DNA from: Stomoxys calcitrans
Lineage: Eukaryota > Arthropoda > Insecta > Diptera > Muscidae
Length of the DNA stretch: 64,000 nucleotides
NCBI RefSeq assembly: GCF_963082655.1
Contig: NC_081554.1
Span: 62,895,820-62,959,819, forward strand
Direction: 5' to 3'
Numbering within the stretch: position 1 is the first letter of the stretch; the number at the start of each line of letters is the position of its first letter. This document shows, piece after piece, positions 10,553 to 20,905 of the stretch. The notes beneath the pieces were generated by a model. The model searched no databases. It was not told the origin of the DNA and worked only from the letters and a program-made list of their open reading frames with translations. A program made the position numbers and the translations under genes.

Positions 10553-11370
10553 GTTACTTATTTTGATTGTTGAATGAAAATCACCTTTTTTAACTGCACT
10601 CTGATGCTATTTAACAATTTGAGTTATTGCACGGTTCAATTTGCTATTTTTCTTCCGTTGACACCTTCACAGTGCATCTTAAATTTTTTTTCAATATTTT
10701 TTTTTTAATTTCGTTTTTTTTTTTTATTTTAATAAAGTTGCACTCAAACTGACCTTAACAAATATTTTTTGTGTTATAATGCTCCATTAATTTTCTTTTT
10801 CAACAAAACAAATACGTTTTTTTTTATCTTTATCAAGTCGTATTGAATTCCCGCGTTTAAACTTTACGCTTGCGACTTGCATTTTCCACAATTGGTTACT
10901 AGGACTACCTACACTGCGTCTATTTTTGTGTTCAACGAGGCAAGATGATAAACAACACCTTGGCAGGAAAATATTAAATATTTATTAATATCCTTCAGAT
11001 ACGGTTACCGAGAGGGAAGCTTCTGTGTTGTTTGTGTGTTAGTGATTTCTTGGCAACTGGCTCGTCGTTGGCTGCTGTTGTTGCCAACAACGTCATCATC
11101 GTCAACTAAGACTCTAAAGGATGCTCTTTTCGTGTGAGGAAGGTGAAACTGTGTGTGTGGGTGTGTGTGTCGGTGTGTTGACATTACATTGTAACGCACA
11201 ACACAACCATGTCTACCAATGTCCTGCTGTCTTCTCTGGCCTTATAAGTCCTTTCCAAAGATTGTTGCTAAAGGATCAAAAGTGTGAGTGAGTGAGTGTG
11301 GCTGGGGTCCACAAATTGTCTATCTGTGTTGTTGTCTATGTTGCACTTTTAATGGATTCTGTGGTGTGTA

Positions 11371-11391
11371 GGTGTGTGTGTGTGTGTGTGT
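11371..11391 (+). repeat. (GT)n microsatellite
   Basis: About ten GT units in a row. It gives rise to spurious open frames reading MCVCVCV on one strand and THTHTH on the other. Confidence 0.9.
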
Positions 11392-11670
11392 ATTTGCTAC
11401 CACTACAGCTACTGCTGTTGCCATGATACCAATAACGATGATGTTCCTGTCAATAATGCTCTCTTGCCATTGCTGTCCATGGTGTGTCTCGATTGTAGCA
11501 TCAGTTCCAAAACAAAAGCCCAACAAGTCTTGGAACATCTTAAAACGATGCTTAAAATTAGAAATACTGTTATGGGGTATTTACGGCTATAAACTTCTGG
11601 GTGCTACATGCTATTCGTAGGGGTTTTTGTTTTGTGGCAATTGCTTTACTAGCAAAGTCTGTCCTTGTTG

Positions 11671-11692
11671 AAGTAGTAGTAGTAGTAGTAGC
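11671..11692 (+). repeat. (AGT)n microsatellite
   Basis: Seven consecutive AGT triplets. Confidence 0.9.
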
Positions 11693-11941
11693 TAACGCAA
11701 CACACAACTACAACTGATACTAGTTTTATTTTTGCACAACCCACCCCGCCTCCCATTTGCTTTGTGAGGCACAACGACACAAATATTGTCGATAGGTCAA
11801 AGTGTGGGCTAGAGACTTATTGTAGGTGAAATATTTATTAAATCAGCAACAGTGGTTTCCACAGATTGATCTAAGATGAATATACATCATAACCATACAA
11901 CATGTGGCGGCAGGGAATTTTCGCTTTGTCATACAGAATGC

Positions 11942-12240
11942 AAATGCAAATTTTGCCCATGAACATTCCACTAAGGAATAGGGGCAAACTTCTCACATAT
12001 CAATGAGTGCAGTCCGACTCAAGTTTAAGCTCAATGATAAGAGGCCTTCTTTTTATTGCCGAGTCCGAACGGCGAGTCGCAGTGCGACACCACTTTAGAG
12101 AGAAGTTTTACATGACATAGTAGCTCACAAATGTCGCCTGCATTAGGAGGGGAAAATCACCGCTGAAAATTTTTTCTGATGGTCTCGCCAGGTTCAGCGT
12201 CATAGGCGGACATGCTAACCTCTGCGCTACGATGGCCTGC
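11942..12240 (-). mobile_element. tRNA-derived SINE, full length, with target duplication
   Basis: On the minus strand it runs from a head (GCAGGCCATCGTAGCGCAGAG, split) through CTATGACGCTGAAC to a tail ending GGGCAAAATTTGCATTTGCAT. It is flanked by an imperfect 10-bp duplication, TACAGAATGC at 11932-11941 and TACAGAATAC at 12241-12250. The B box is damaged: only CAGGTTCAGCG-like sequence remains where others have GGTTCGAATCC, a small deletion that probably silences it. Confidence 0.8.
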
Positions 12241-12264
12241 TACAGAATACTTAGGAATATTTAC

Positions 12265-12570
12265 TAATGAAGAAGCACTAGGCTTTCGAGCATACTAACA
12301 ATAAACATTGGCCACTGTGATATGTATGGAATGGAGATCCATGCAATAAGAGGCTAAGATATAAAATCTGAAAGACGGCTGACTGGCAATAAAGCACTGT
12401 AGAAGGCATTCCAGAAATCAGAAACTTCTTTTCGACTGTCACAGAATCCTCAATGAGATGGTTGAACAGATAAAAACTCATCCGTTCAGATGACGGGTCA
12501 CATACCCATTCCAGGGAATTGTACACAAGACAAGCAACCACCACGAACTTTCCAGAAGGGTTCAATCCGT
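12265..12570 (+). pseudogene. LINE-B RNase H fragment
   Basis: The stretch TCGACTGTCACAGAATCCTC and then AATGAGATGGTTGAACAG, GACGGGTCACATACCC and CAGGGAATTGT parallels 60690-60780 in the long LINE-B. In frame it gives DCHRILNEMVEQIKTHPF, matching the stretch before the GHRDIPGNCKADELARLG motif of the RNase H domain. Upstream and downstream parts of the element are missing. It is a short, broken, sense-strand fragment. Confidence 0.6.
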
Positions 12571-12810
12571 AAGTTTACCAAATTTAAACCTTAAGACATT
12601 TCAATGAAATATTTTTTAAAACAACATTTTGAAAAAATTTCCTGTAACGACGACATTCTAAGAAAACTTTCACTAAGAACGAAATTGCAACGAAATTTTA
12701 CCAAAGAAACAAGAAAAAACGGATTAAGTTCGACATTTTTGAATTTTAGAGTCCTACCATCATGGATATACTTTTTTTATTCAATTTTGGTGTGACTCCA
12801 CATAATCAAT
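12571..12810. other. AT-rich spacer
   Basis: Low-complexity A- and T-rich sequence with no repeat or coding feature I can name. Confidence 0.5.
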
Positions 12811-13401
12811 AACAAGTAAAAACATGTTGTATTCGGCCGTGTTGAACTTTGGATACCCCTGGATAATATAACCATCCTCTTTTATAAATACTCTATTACC
12901 ACATCCATAGTAACATGCAAATAGGGGCCGGTCTGGATCATTTTTGATTCAGGTCGCTCAATATGGCAGCTATATCTAAATATAGTCCGATATAAACGAC
13001 ATTTGGGTCAGATATTGGGAGGCTTAAAATAACTCACTGTTTTAAGCATCAGCGAAATTCAGCTTTTATAGGCCTAAGTCCCTAAATCGTCAGATCGGTC
13101 TATATGACAGCTGTATCTGAATATAGACCGATCTGAACCACATTTGAGTCGCATGCCAGGAAGCTTTATTCAACTCACTAATTCAAATTTCATCGAAATA
13201 GGATAAAAATTGAGACTTTTATGGACTTAAGACCCTAAATCGGCAGATCAGTCTATATGTCAGCTATGTCTTAATATACTCCGATCTAAACCATATTTGG
13301 GTCGGATGTCGTAAGTCTTAATCCAATATGCTGATACAAATTTCATTGAAATCGGATAATAATTGCGGCTTTTATGGGCTTAAGACCCAGGTCCGACGCT
13401 G
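12811..13401 (+). mobile_element. INE-B head and first units
   Basis: It starts AACAAGTAAAAACATG with a worn palindrome (ATTCGGCCGTGTTGAAC) and GGATACCCCTGG, then holds about four units; the CAGCTATA landmark is at 13107 and 13260, 153 bp apart. Its 3' end is lost where a family E start (CACAGTGGGATAGAA) takes over at 13402. Confidence 0.7.
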
Positions 13402-13583
13402 CACAGTGGGATAGAAATGAAAAAATCTAGTAAAAAACAAGCAGAAGCGTACTGAGTTCGGCCGGGCCAAATCTCGCGAACTTTTAGCCAAAAATGATTC
13501 AAATATGCGGCTTGTAAATGCTTAGGGAGACAAATCGGGAGATCGGTTTATATGGGACCTATATCAGGTTCTTAACCGATTTC
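13402..13583 (+). mobile_element. Family E end plus INE-A head fragment
   Basis: CACAGTGGGATAGAAATG (13402-13420) matches the start of the family E copy at 48440. It is followed by an INE-A head from 13436 (AACAAGCAGAAGCGTACTG, TTCGGCCGGGCC) and one partial unit, ending in TTAACCGATT where LINE-A begins. Confidence 0.55.
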
Positions 13584-14910
13584 TCAGGAGCGTACTGAGA
13601 AGGCTCACAGATGCTGGGCACTATGCATACAGGCCGTAGGCTCGAAATGGGGCCTGAATCCTAGGATAGTCTACTGGCTCTACAGGAGCGTGATTAGACC
13701 AATACATACTTACGCCTCAGTAGTTTGGTGGACTACTATGGAGAAAAAGTGCAACATAAGGACCATACAACAGGTTCAGAGAACATGTTGTCTTGGTATA
13801 GGCGGAGCGATGGGGGCCACGCCCATCTATGAGACTTATTGCAATGGGAGAATGGATTGAGAATGGGAAAAGCTCATACCATTGCAGTATAATCGAGGCG
13901 AAGATAGGAAACTGGGAAGGAAGGGAAGATGTTTCCGATCGGATACCTGAGATGAACCTTGAAGTCGAGTGCGAGGCACTGCTGCCATCGGCACAGTCTT
14001 AGATTGACGAAACCTTAATATTGCCATCTGGCAGATCATATAAAACGGATGGATCAAAGCTAGAGGACGGAGAGGGCATGAGGGTCCACATTAGGAACCC
14101 AAGGACTGAGATCTGCCTGACGGTCCTGCAGGCGGAGATTCCGGCGATCACGGAACGCGTAAAGTGGTGTGGTGCTAACGCGAGGACGTCGAGTGTGAAC
14201 ATCTTTACATACAGTAAAATTGCCATAATGGCAATAACAACCAGGACGGTAAGGTCACGAACAGTCTTGCGGTGTAAGCTTTCTCTGGGGATGGGAAAAT
14301 CCGCATCGTTTGGGTGCCGCGCCATAACGGAGTAAGGGGAAATGAAAGGGCAGACGATTTTGCGGTGAAGGCCAGAGGACTGCCGTCAATAAACTTGGTG
14401 AACCTGAAGCCTTTCGGGTCGACGCAGTCCGAGTGAAACGGTCGGTAGGACGGCGAAAATCCAATGGGGGGATCCAGATCGTGAGAAGACGAGGCTATTA
14501 CTGAAAAGAAGTAAGAAGGAGTTCAGTATAGCTATTGATATCATAACGGGACACATAAGACTGCGAGCTCACTTATGTAAAATCGGTGCGGTAAGTAAAA
14601 GCATGTGTAGGGCATGCGGGGAAGATTATGAGACGTTGGAGCATTTCCTTTGTCATTGCCCGGCTTTCGCGTACAACAGATACGGGCACTTAGGTGTCGA
14701 CACAATATCAGACATTATCAAACTTAGGGGACAATAAAGGGTTTTGTAAGAAGCACGGAATTCCTAACTTAAAATTTTCTTTTTAGATGTTACTTTATAG
14801 TTTTTAGAACGCACAACAAGCCGATTACTGGCTCAGGTGTATGTCCATAGTGGCATGGGGCAGATTAATATATGCACCCTCTTTTTAACCTAACGTAACC
14901 TAACCTATTT
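13584..14910 (+). pseudogene. LINE-A 3' half (RT thumb, RNase H, C-terminal domain)
   Basis: A 5'-truncated non-LTR element. In order: the end of the reverse transcriptase (AMGEWIENGKSSYHCSIIEA at about 13838), RNase H (ILPSGRSYKTDGSKLEDGEG about 14017-14080; the usual YTDGS tyrosine is Lys), then NSETVGRTAKI-like sequence, and a C-terminal Cys/His segment (CRACGEDYETLEHFLCHCPA, about 14608-14665). Frames shift several times and stops interrupt all domains. The 3' end holds CAACAAGCCGATTACTGG and GTCCATAGTGGCATGGGGC, then a CCTAA-type run at 14886-14907. The closest relative here is the reverse copy at 22365-25085. A (DNA-cutting)-RT-RNase H layout is that of I-like LINEs; the clade is not resolved. 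Confidence 0.8.
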
Positions 14911-16247
14911 AATTTTAATTTTTAATTTAATTCAAATTTGTTTGAATGTTCCATAATATCCGCTCTTAAACCACTGTTTTGAATGACGTTGTGATTTTTG
15001 CGCAATTTCTCTATGATGTTGTGATGTGCACTGCTTGCACTGTATAAAATGCTATTCAGATATTCTATTTTTCTACCAGTGCATTGTGTTGGACTTAAGC
15101 TCTTGCTTTGATATTTATCTGTACTTTATTATTATTGAACTAAATGCTGTTGATACACCTGTAAACATCGCACATGCACCAACACCAATTAAGATATTTT
15201 GATTCTTTGGTTGTGTATGTGTGAGTTGTTGTCATTCTATGCGAATTGAGGACATACTTGCTTGTGTGTGAGTCATTCACTGGGAATATGAGCAATATAT
15301 TGTCTTGGGATTATAATTTCTGTGTGTTCATCAGTTGGGTGAGACTTTAGAAGCTGAGTGGAAGGCTGTACCTGGGTTGATGGGCGGTTTGGTGGGCCTT
15401 TAGTATTGGAAGTATTACAGCTGTCGCATTTTATTTTATAAAATATGCACCAACGTCACTAGCTAAGACGAGCGAAAAAATGACAACATGATTGACTTTG
15501 TGTCATTTTCTTCACGACATAATTGTCATGACAAATCAAGCCAGCTTGCCAGAAATTGATATGTGATTTTGTGGTATGATACTCTGGCATACATTAAGGT
15601 GTAGTTTTAGCGTGAAAGAAGTGTATGGCCTATTTACTTGAAGGGTTTTCGATTTGAGATGGTAATGACACTTTGGCAATGTAGCATAGTATAACTTAAT
15701 GTTGGATATCCTAAATTAAGGGTGTACAGTTAGAGGCATAATCCATACAGCTTCGTCAGTTCAAATAATTTTAGCACATGGTCGTTTAAGTTTCCAGGGA
15801 TCTTCTTTGATTTAAAATCTGAAGACAATCGTCGTAAAACTCTACTTTCGTGTGTGTGACACCTCTAAATATGCTAAGTATTCGACATCCTTAATGCGGT
15901 CACCAACAAATCTGTGTCATGTTTGTTCTTTGTGTTGGTGCCCTGAGTCACACTGCAAATTGCGAATCATAGGAATATTGGTTATTGGGACGACATCCTT
16001 TAGTAGTTGTCATTCTTTTTCGTACATGGCGTCGAGAAGGCAAATCTATAGGCCATTGTTTCAAAGATACCCAACAATGACTCAAAGTGAAAACAAAATG
16101 TCAGACTGAGAAAAAATTTAGAAAATTAAATACATTTCTAAGAACTTAACGTTAAAAGTAAAGAAATCATAAACAAATTTTTAGTTTGTTTTTAAAATAA
16201 AGTGAAATGGAATTCTTGAAATGTATAAACGGCTTAGTTACCAAAAA
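14911..16247. other. Unique AT-rich DNA, no gene recognised
   Basis: Low-copy sequence with short GTGTGT and TTTAATTT runs. No recognisable repeat family. The one frame of 85 codons (15852-16109, plus) has no motif I know and no support as a gene. Confidence 0.5.
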
Positions 16248-16395
16248 ACAAGTAAAACCAGTAAGGAAAGGCAAAAATTGGGCGGAGCCGACTATATAAT
16301 ACAATACACCTACCCTACAAGTATAAATTCGGTCAAATTTTGTACAGATTGGTTGAAAATTGGAGTTTCTACATCGATTTAAGTGCAAATCGGGC

Positions 16396-18510
16396 CATAC
16401 ATATATATGGGAGCTATATCTAAATCTGAACCGATTTTGATGAAATCTAGCAGAAATGTTGGGATCAAAAACTAAACTGTCCGTATAAAATTGTGTGCCG
16501 ATTGGTTGAAAATTGGAGTTTCTATGGCCATTTAAGTGCAAATCGGGCCATACATATATATGGGAACTATATCTAAATCTGGTCCGATTTTGATGAAATC
16601 TTGCGGATATATTAAAATCAGTACCAAAACATTTCGTGCCAAATTTTGTGCAGATTGGTTGAAAATTGTAGCTACTACGGCCATTTAAGTGCAAATCGGG
16701 CGATACATATATATGGGAGCTATATCTAAATCTGAACCGATTTTAATTAAATCTAGCAAATAAGTTAAAATCTGCAACAAAACAATCCGTGCAAAATTTT
16801 GTGCATATCAGTAGAAAATTGTAGCTACTAGGGCCATTTAAGTGCAAACGGGGCGATACATATATATGGGAGCTATATCTAAATCTGAACCGATTTTGAT
16901 GAAATCTTGCGGATATATTAAAATCAGTACCAAAACACTTCGTGCCAAATTTCGTGCATATCCGTTGAAAATTGTAGCTACTATGGCCATTTAAGGGCAA
17001 ATCGGGCCATACATATATATGGGAGCTATATCTAAATCTGAACCGATCTGAACATTTCGTGCCAAATTTTGTGCAGATTGGTTGAAAATTGTAGCTACTA
17101 CGGCTATTTAAGTGCAAATCGGGCAATACATATATATGGGAGCTATATCTAAATCTGAACCGATTTTGATGAAATCTTGCGGATATATTAAAATCAGTAC
17201 CAAAACATTTCGCGCCAAATTTTGTGCAGATCGGTTGAAAATTGTAGCTACTACGGCCATTTAAGTGCAAATCGTCCGATACACATATATGGGAGCTATA
17301 TATAAATCTGAACCGATTTTGATAATATTTTGCAGATATGTTAAGATCAGCAATGAAACAATTTGTTCCAAACTTTGTGCAGATCGGTTGAAAATTGTAG
17401 CTACTACGGCCTTTTAAGTGACAACCGGGCCATACATATATATGGGAGCTATATCTAAATCTGAATCGATTTTTGTGAAATTTTGCAGATATGTTAAAAT
17501 TAGTAACAAAACAGTCTGGGTCAAATTTTGTGCATATCGGTTGAAAATTTTAGCTACTACGGCCATTTAAGTGCAAATCGGGCGATACATATACATGGGA
17601 GCTATATCTAAATCTGAACCAATTTTGATGAAATCTTGCGGATATATTAAAATCAGTACCAAAACACTTCGTGCCAAATTTCGTGCATATCCGTTGAAAA
17701 TTGTAGCTACTATGGCCATTTAAGGGAAAATCGGGCCATACATATATATGGGAGCTATATCTAAATCTGAACCGATTTTGATTAAATTTTGCATATATAT
17801 TAAGGTGAATAACGAAACGTTTCGTGCCAAATTTTGTGCAGATTGGTTGAAAATTGTAGCTACTACGGCCATTTAAGTGCAAATCGGGCGATACATATAT
17901 ATGGGAGCTATATCAAAATCTGAACCGATTTTTATAAAATCTAGCAAATAAGTTAAAATCTGCAACAAAACAATCTGTGCCGAATTTTGTGCAGATCAGT
18001 AGAATATTGTACCTACTACGGCCATTTAAGAGCAAATCGTCCGATACATATATATGGGAGCTATATCTTAATCTGAACCGATTTTGATGAAATTTTGCAG
18101 ATGTGTTAAAATCGGTAACAAAACAATCCATTCCAAATTTTGTGCAGATCCGTTGAAAATTGCAGCTACTACGGCCATTTAAGTGCAAATCGGGCCATAC
18201 ATATATATGGGAGCTATATCTAAATCTGAACCGATTTTGATGAAATCCTGCGGATATATTAAAATCAGTACCAAAACATTTCGTGCCAAATTTTGTGCAG
18301 ATCCGTTGAAAATTGTAGCTACTACGGCCATTTAAGTGCATATCGGGCCATACATATATATGGGAGCTATATCTAAATCTGAACCGATTTTGATAAAATT
18401 TTGCAGATATATTAGGATCAAAAGTAAAACAGTCCTTGCCAAATTCTGTGCAGATCGGTTGAAAATTGTAACTACTACGGCCATTTCAGTAAAAATCGGG
18501 CGATACATAT
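16396..18510 (+). repeat. 153-bp tandem array of INE-C
   Basis: The landmark (C/G)ATACATATATATGGGAGC occurs at 16396, 16549, 16702, 16855, 17008, 17125, 17278, 17431, 17584, 17737, 17890, 18043, 18196, 18349 and 18502. Every step is 153 bp except one of 117, a 36-bp deletion. Units carry many substitutions relative to one another yet almost no length change. Because 153 and 36 are multiples of three, one minus-strand frame stays in phase throughout and yields long apparent proteins; I do not take these as genes. Confidence 0.95.
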
Positions 18511-18784
18511 ATATGGAAGCTATATATAAATCTGAACCGATTTTTACCAAAATCAACAGCATTCATCCTTGGGCCAAAAAAGTGATATGAGCAAAATTTC
18601 GTGATAATTGGACAATAAATGCGACCTGCACATTGATTACAAGCATACATGGACTCAAAGATGGAAAGACGGACATGGCTAAATCGAGTTAGAAAGTGAT
18701 TCTCAGTCGATCGGTTTACTAATCAATGGGTCTAGTTGTTCTCCTTCTTAGTGTTGCAAATAAATGCACAAACTTCGAAAAACC

Positions 18785-18814
18785 TACCCTACACCACAGT
18801 GGTGGTGTAGGGTA
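18785..18814 (+). repeat. INE-C 3' terminal hairpin
   Basis: TACCCTACACCAC (18785-18797) pairs perfectly with GTGGTGTAGGGTA (18802-18814) around a four-base loop, AGTG. A hairpin near the 3' end is typical of Helitron-related elements. Confidence 0.8.
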
Positions 18815-18818
18815 TAAA

Positions 18819-19018
18819 GATGCTAAGTTCAGCCGGGACGAATCTTTGGAACCCACAACATACCAAATTTCTAAAAAACCAGGCAATAACTAAAGCTTCT
18901 AGGAACCGAATAAGGATAATAGAAAAATCGGTTTATATGGGAACTATATCAGGCTAAAGACCGTTTTGGACCTTACTTGGCACAGTTTTTGGAAGTCATG
19001 AAAAAACACGCAGTGTTT
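18819..19018 (+). mobile_element. INE head fragment
   Basis: ATGCTAAGTTCAGCCGGGACGAATCTT is a worn INE-A head (given here in part), followed by one unit with AATCGGTTTATATGGGAACTA and ACTTGGCACAG. It joins directly to the INE-C 3' end. Confidence 0.6.
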
Positions 19019-19024
19019 GTTATT

Positions 19025-19190
19025 CAAAACAGCAAAAATGTTTGCTATAGCCACAGTTTTTGTTTGTTGAAAAAGGGAAAGCAGTCATGACTGCTGTTTC
19101 AGCACTCATAATGCTGCTGTTTGGGCAAACATTTCATACTGCCATTTCAGCTAGTAAAATCTGCGGTTTTAAATACAAAAAATCTACTAA
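19025..19190. repeat. Dyad-rich CAGCAAA segment
   Basis: Contains AGCAAAAATGTTTGCT, a perfect-looking dyad, CAGTCATGACTG, and a second inverted piece GGGCAAACATTTCATACTGC. It may be a small fold-back element, but no target duplication or second copy was found. Confidence 0.3.
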
Positions 19191-19197
19191 AATATTG

Positions 19198-20060
19198 AAA
19201 CAAGTAAAAAGGCATTAAGTTTGACCGGGCCGAACTTTGCATACCCACCTCCTCGGGTATATTTGTAAACCCCATTTAATCACAATCCGGTGAAAAATTC
19301 ATAATTTATGCACCCATCGCAGCTATATCGAAATATCGTCCGATTTGGATCAAATTCGACACGGATATTGAGTGGTCTAATATGTACAAGTCAGGGTTCA
19401 ATTTTGTAGAACAAAATATTGGTCTTTCTGGTAGCCATATCCAAATATAGACCGATTTAATACGGATGGTGAAAAGCGTGACATAAGTCACTGTGTCAAA
19501 TTTCGGCGAAAACGGACAAGAAATGCGCCCTTTATGGGGTCAAGGCTTTAAATCGAGAGATCGGTCTACATGGCAGCTTTATCCAAATCTGAATCGATCT
19601 GGGCCAAATCGAAGAGGGATGTTGAAAGGTCTAACACAACTCAATATCCCAATTTTCGGTGAAATCAGACAATAAATGCGTCTTTTATGGACCCAAAACC
19701 TTAAATCGAGAGATCGGTCTATATGGCAGCTATATCCAAATCTAAACCGATCTGAGCCAAATTGAAAAAGGATGTCGATGGGCGTTACACAACTCACTGT
19801 TCCAAATTTTAGCGAAATCGGACAATAAATGCGCCTGTTATGTGCCCAAGACCTTAAATCGAGAGATTGGTCTATATGGCAGCTATATTCAAATCTGGAC
19901 GAAATCCGGCCCAAATTGAAAAATGATGTCGAAGGGCCCAACACAACTCACTGTCCTAAATTTCAGCAAAATCGGATAATAAATGTGGCTTTTTTGGGCC
20001 TAATACCCTAAAGCGGTGGATCGGTATATATGGGGGCTATATCAAGATATAGTCCGATAT
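19198..20060 (+). mobile_element. INE-B, 5' part of a mosaic element
   Basis: Head AACAAGTAAAAAGGCATTAAG with GACCGGGCCGAAC and CATACCCACCTCC; then units with the landmark GGCAGCT at about 19573, 19726, 19879 and 20033 (153, 153 and 154 bp). From about 20075 the units change family and orientation. Confidence 0.75.
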
Positions 20061-20074
20061 AGTTTAGAACCACT

Positions 20075-20395
20075 TCCTGTTTCGGATTGGACTTCTTGGG
20101 CCTTTAGAAGCCTCAAATTTCATCCGATTTGGACTAAATTTGTAACAAAGACATCCGTAATGACTTCCAATATCCGTGTCAAGCATGATCCGAATCGGTC
20201 TACAAACAGATATAGCCTTCATATAAACCGATACCCTGATTTGACTTCTGGAGCCCCTAGAAGCCTCAATTCTCATTAGATTTGGCTGGAATTTGTAACA
20301 AATACTTGAGTTATGACTTCCAACATCCGTGCCAAATATGAAACGAATCGCACTATAAATAGATATAGCCTCCAGATAAACTGATTCTCGAATTT
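20075..20395 (-). mobile_element. Inverted INE-A-like units
   Basis: TTGGACTTCTTGGGCC, CCTCAAATTTCATCCGATTTGG and ATATAGCCTTCATATAAACCGAT read as INE-A units only on the minus strand. They lie between plus-strand INE-B units and a plus-strand INE-A tail. Confidence 0.55.
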
Positions 20396-20805
20396 GGCAC
20401 GACTTTTTTTACTCACGCACGACTTTTTTATGTCAACTGACATTCATGCACGCTCACGAGACATAAATCTTACTCCCGCACTACTCACGTGAAAATCACT
20501 ACTCACGAGACACTCACGAGCCACGTGTAGAAAGATTCGTACTTTGATATATTGTATGATTTGAGATCAGACGAATTATTTTGTTTTTCTTGTTTCGGGA
20601 GTGTCCCGTGAGTCGTGATTTTCTCGTGAGTCGTGATTAGTGTCGTGAACATGATTTCACTCACTCTCGTTCACACATGAAGAATTTTAATTCAATAACG
20701 GTCACGCACGATCACATGATTAAAGTTGGATCTCACTCACAAATCAAGTGACTCACGCGTGATTCACGAGCCACAAGACAATTCACGACTCACGTGTACA
20801 TCTCC
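20396..20805. repeat. CACGA-rich degenerate fold-back repeat
   Basis: Dozens of TCACGAG/TCACGAC motifs. They run in one sense at about 20405-20530 and 20740-20795 and in the opposite sense (CGTGAGTCGTGA) at 20605-20660, so the two senses could pair into a stem. It sits where an INE tail would be expected to have its (GTCY)n tract. Confidence 0.6.
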
Positions 20806-20905
20806 TATACATACTTCATGGGGTCTCAGAACAATATTTCAAGATTCTATAAACGGAATCACTAGATTAGTATGCCCCCCAACCTTTGTTGGTAGGTACA
20901 AAAAC
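20806..20905 (+). mobile_element. INE-A 3' tail remnant
   Basis: ATACTTCATGGGGTCTCAGA, AACGGAATCACTAGATTAGT and the end GTTGGTAGGTAC follow the order of INE-A tails, with a damaged terminus. Confidence 0.6.

Larger units (their letters stand above)
10553..11941. other. Unique AT-rich DNA, no gene recognised
   Basis: Low-copy sequence with poly-T runs (10680-10740), several TTGTTG/CAACAA stretches and two microsatellites (given separately). The open frames here translate microsatellite (CVCVCV-type) or low-complexity sequence and show no domain. It could be intron or intergenic DNA; splice signals cannot be judged without a partner exon. Confidence 0.5.
16248..18817 (+). mobile_element. INE-C, complete, 15-unit 153-bp array
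   Basis: A 2.57-kb element. Head: ACAAGTAAAACCAGTAAGG, GGGCGGAGCCGACTATATAA and CACCTACCCTACA. Body: fifteen units of 153 bp. Tail: GATGGAAAGACGGACATGGC, TAAATCGAGTTAG and a terminal hairpin ending TGTAGGGTATA. The ACAAGTAAAA start, the GACGGACATGG tail and the GGGTATA end are shared with INE-A and INE-B, so the three are related although their units differ. No transposase or replication protein is present: the element must be non-autonomous. Confidence 0.85.

Noticed and set aside
11320..11620. Overlapping frames with CVCVCV and HTHTHT
   Set aside because: They arise from the (GT)n microsatellite.
16396..18510. CRISPR-like array (regular repeats)
   Set aside because: There are no unique spacers; the units are contiguous diverged copies, and the context is a eukaryotic genome.
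16167..18562. Several minus-strand frames of 76-175 codons across INE-C
   Set aside because: They follow from a 153-bp period divisible by three; no domain, no consistent start, and stops between them. Kept only as a finding to test.
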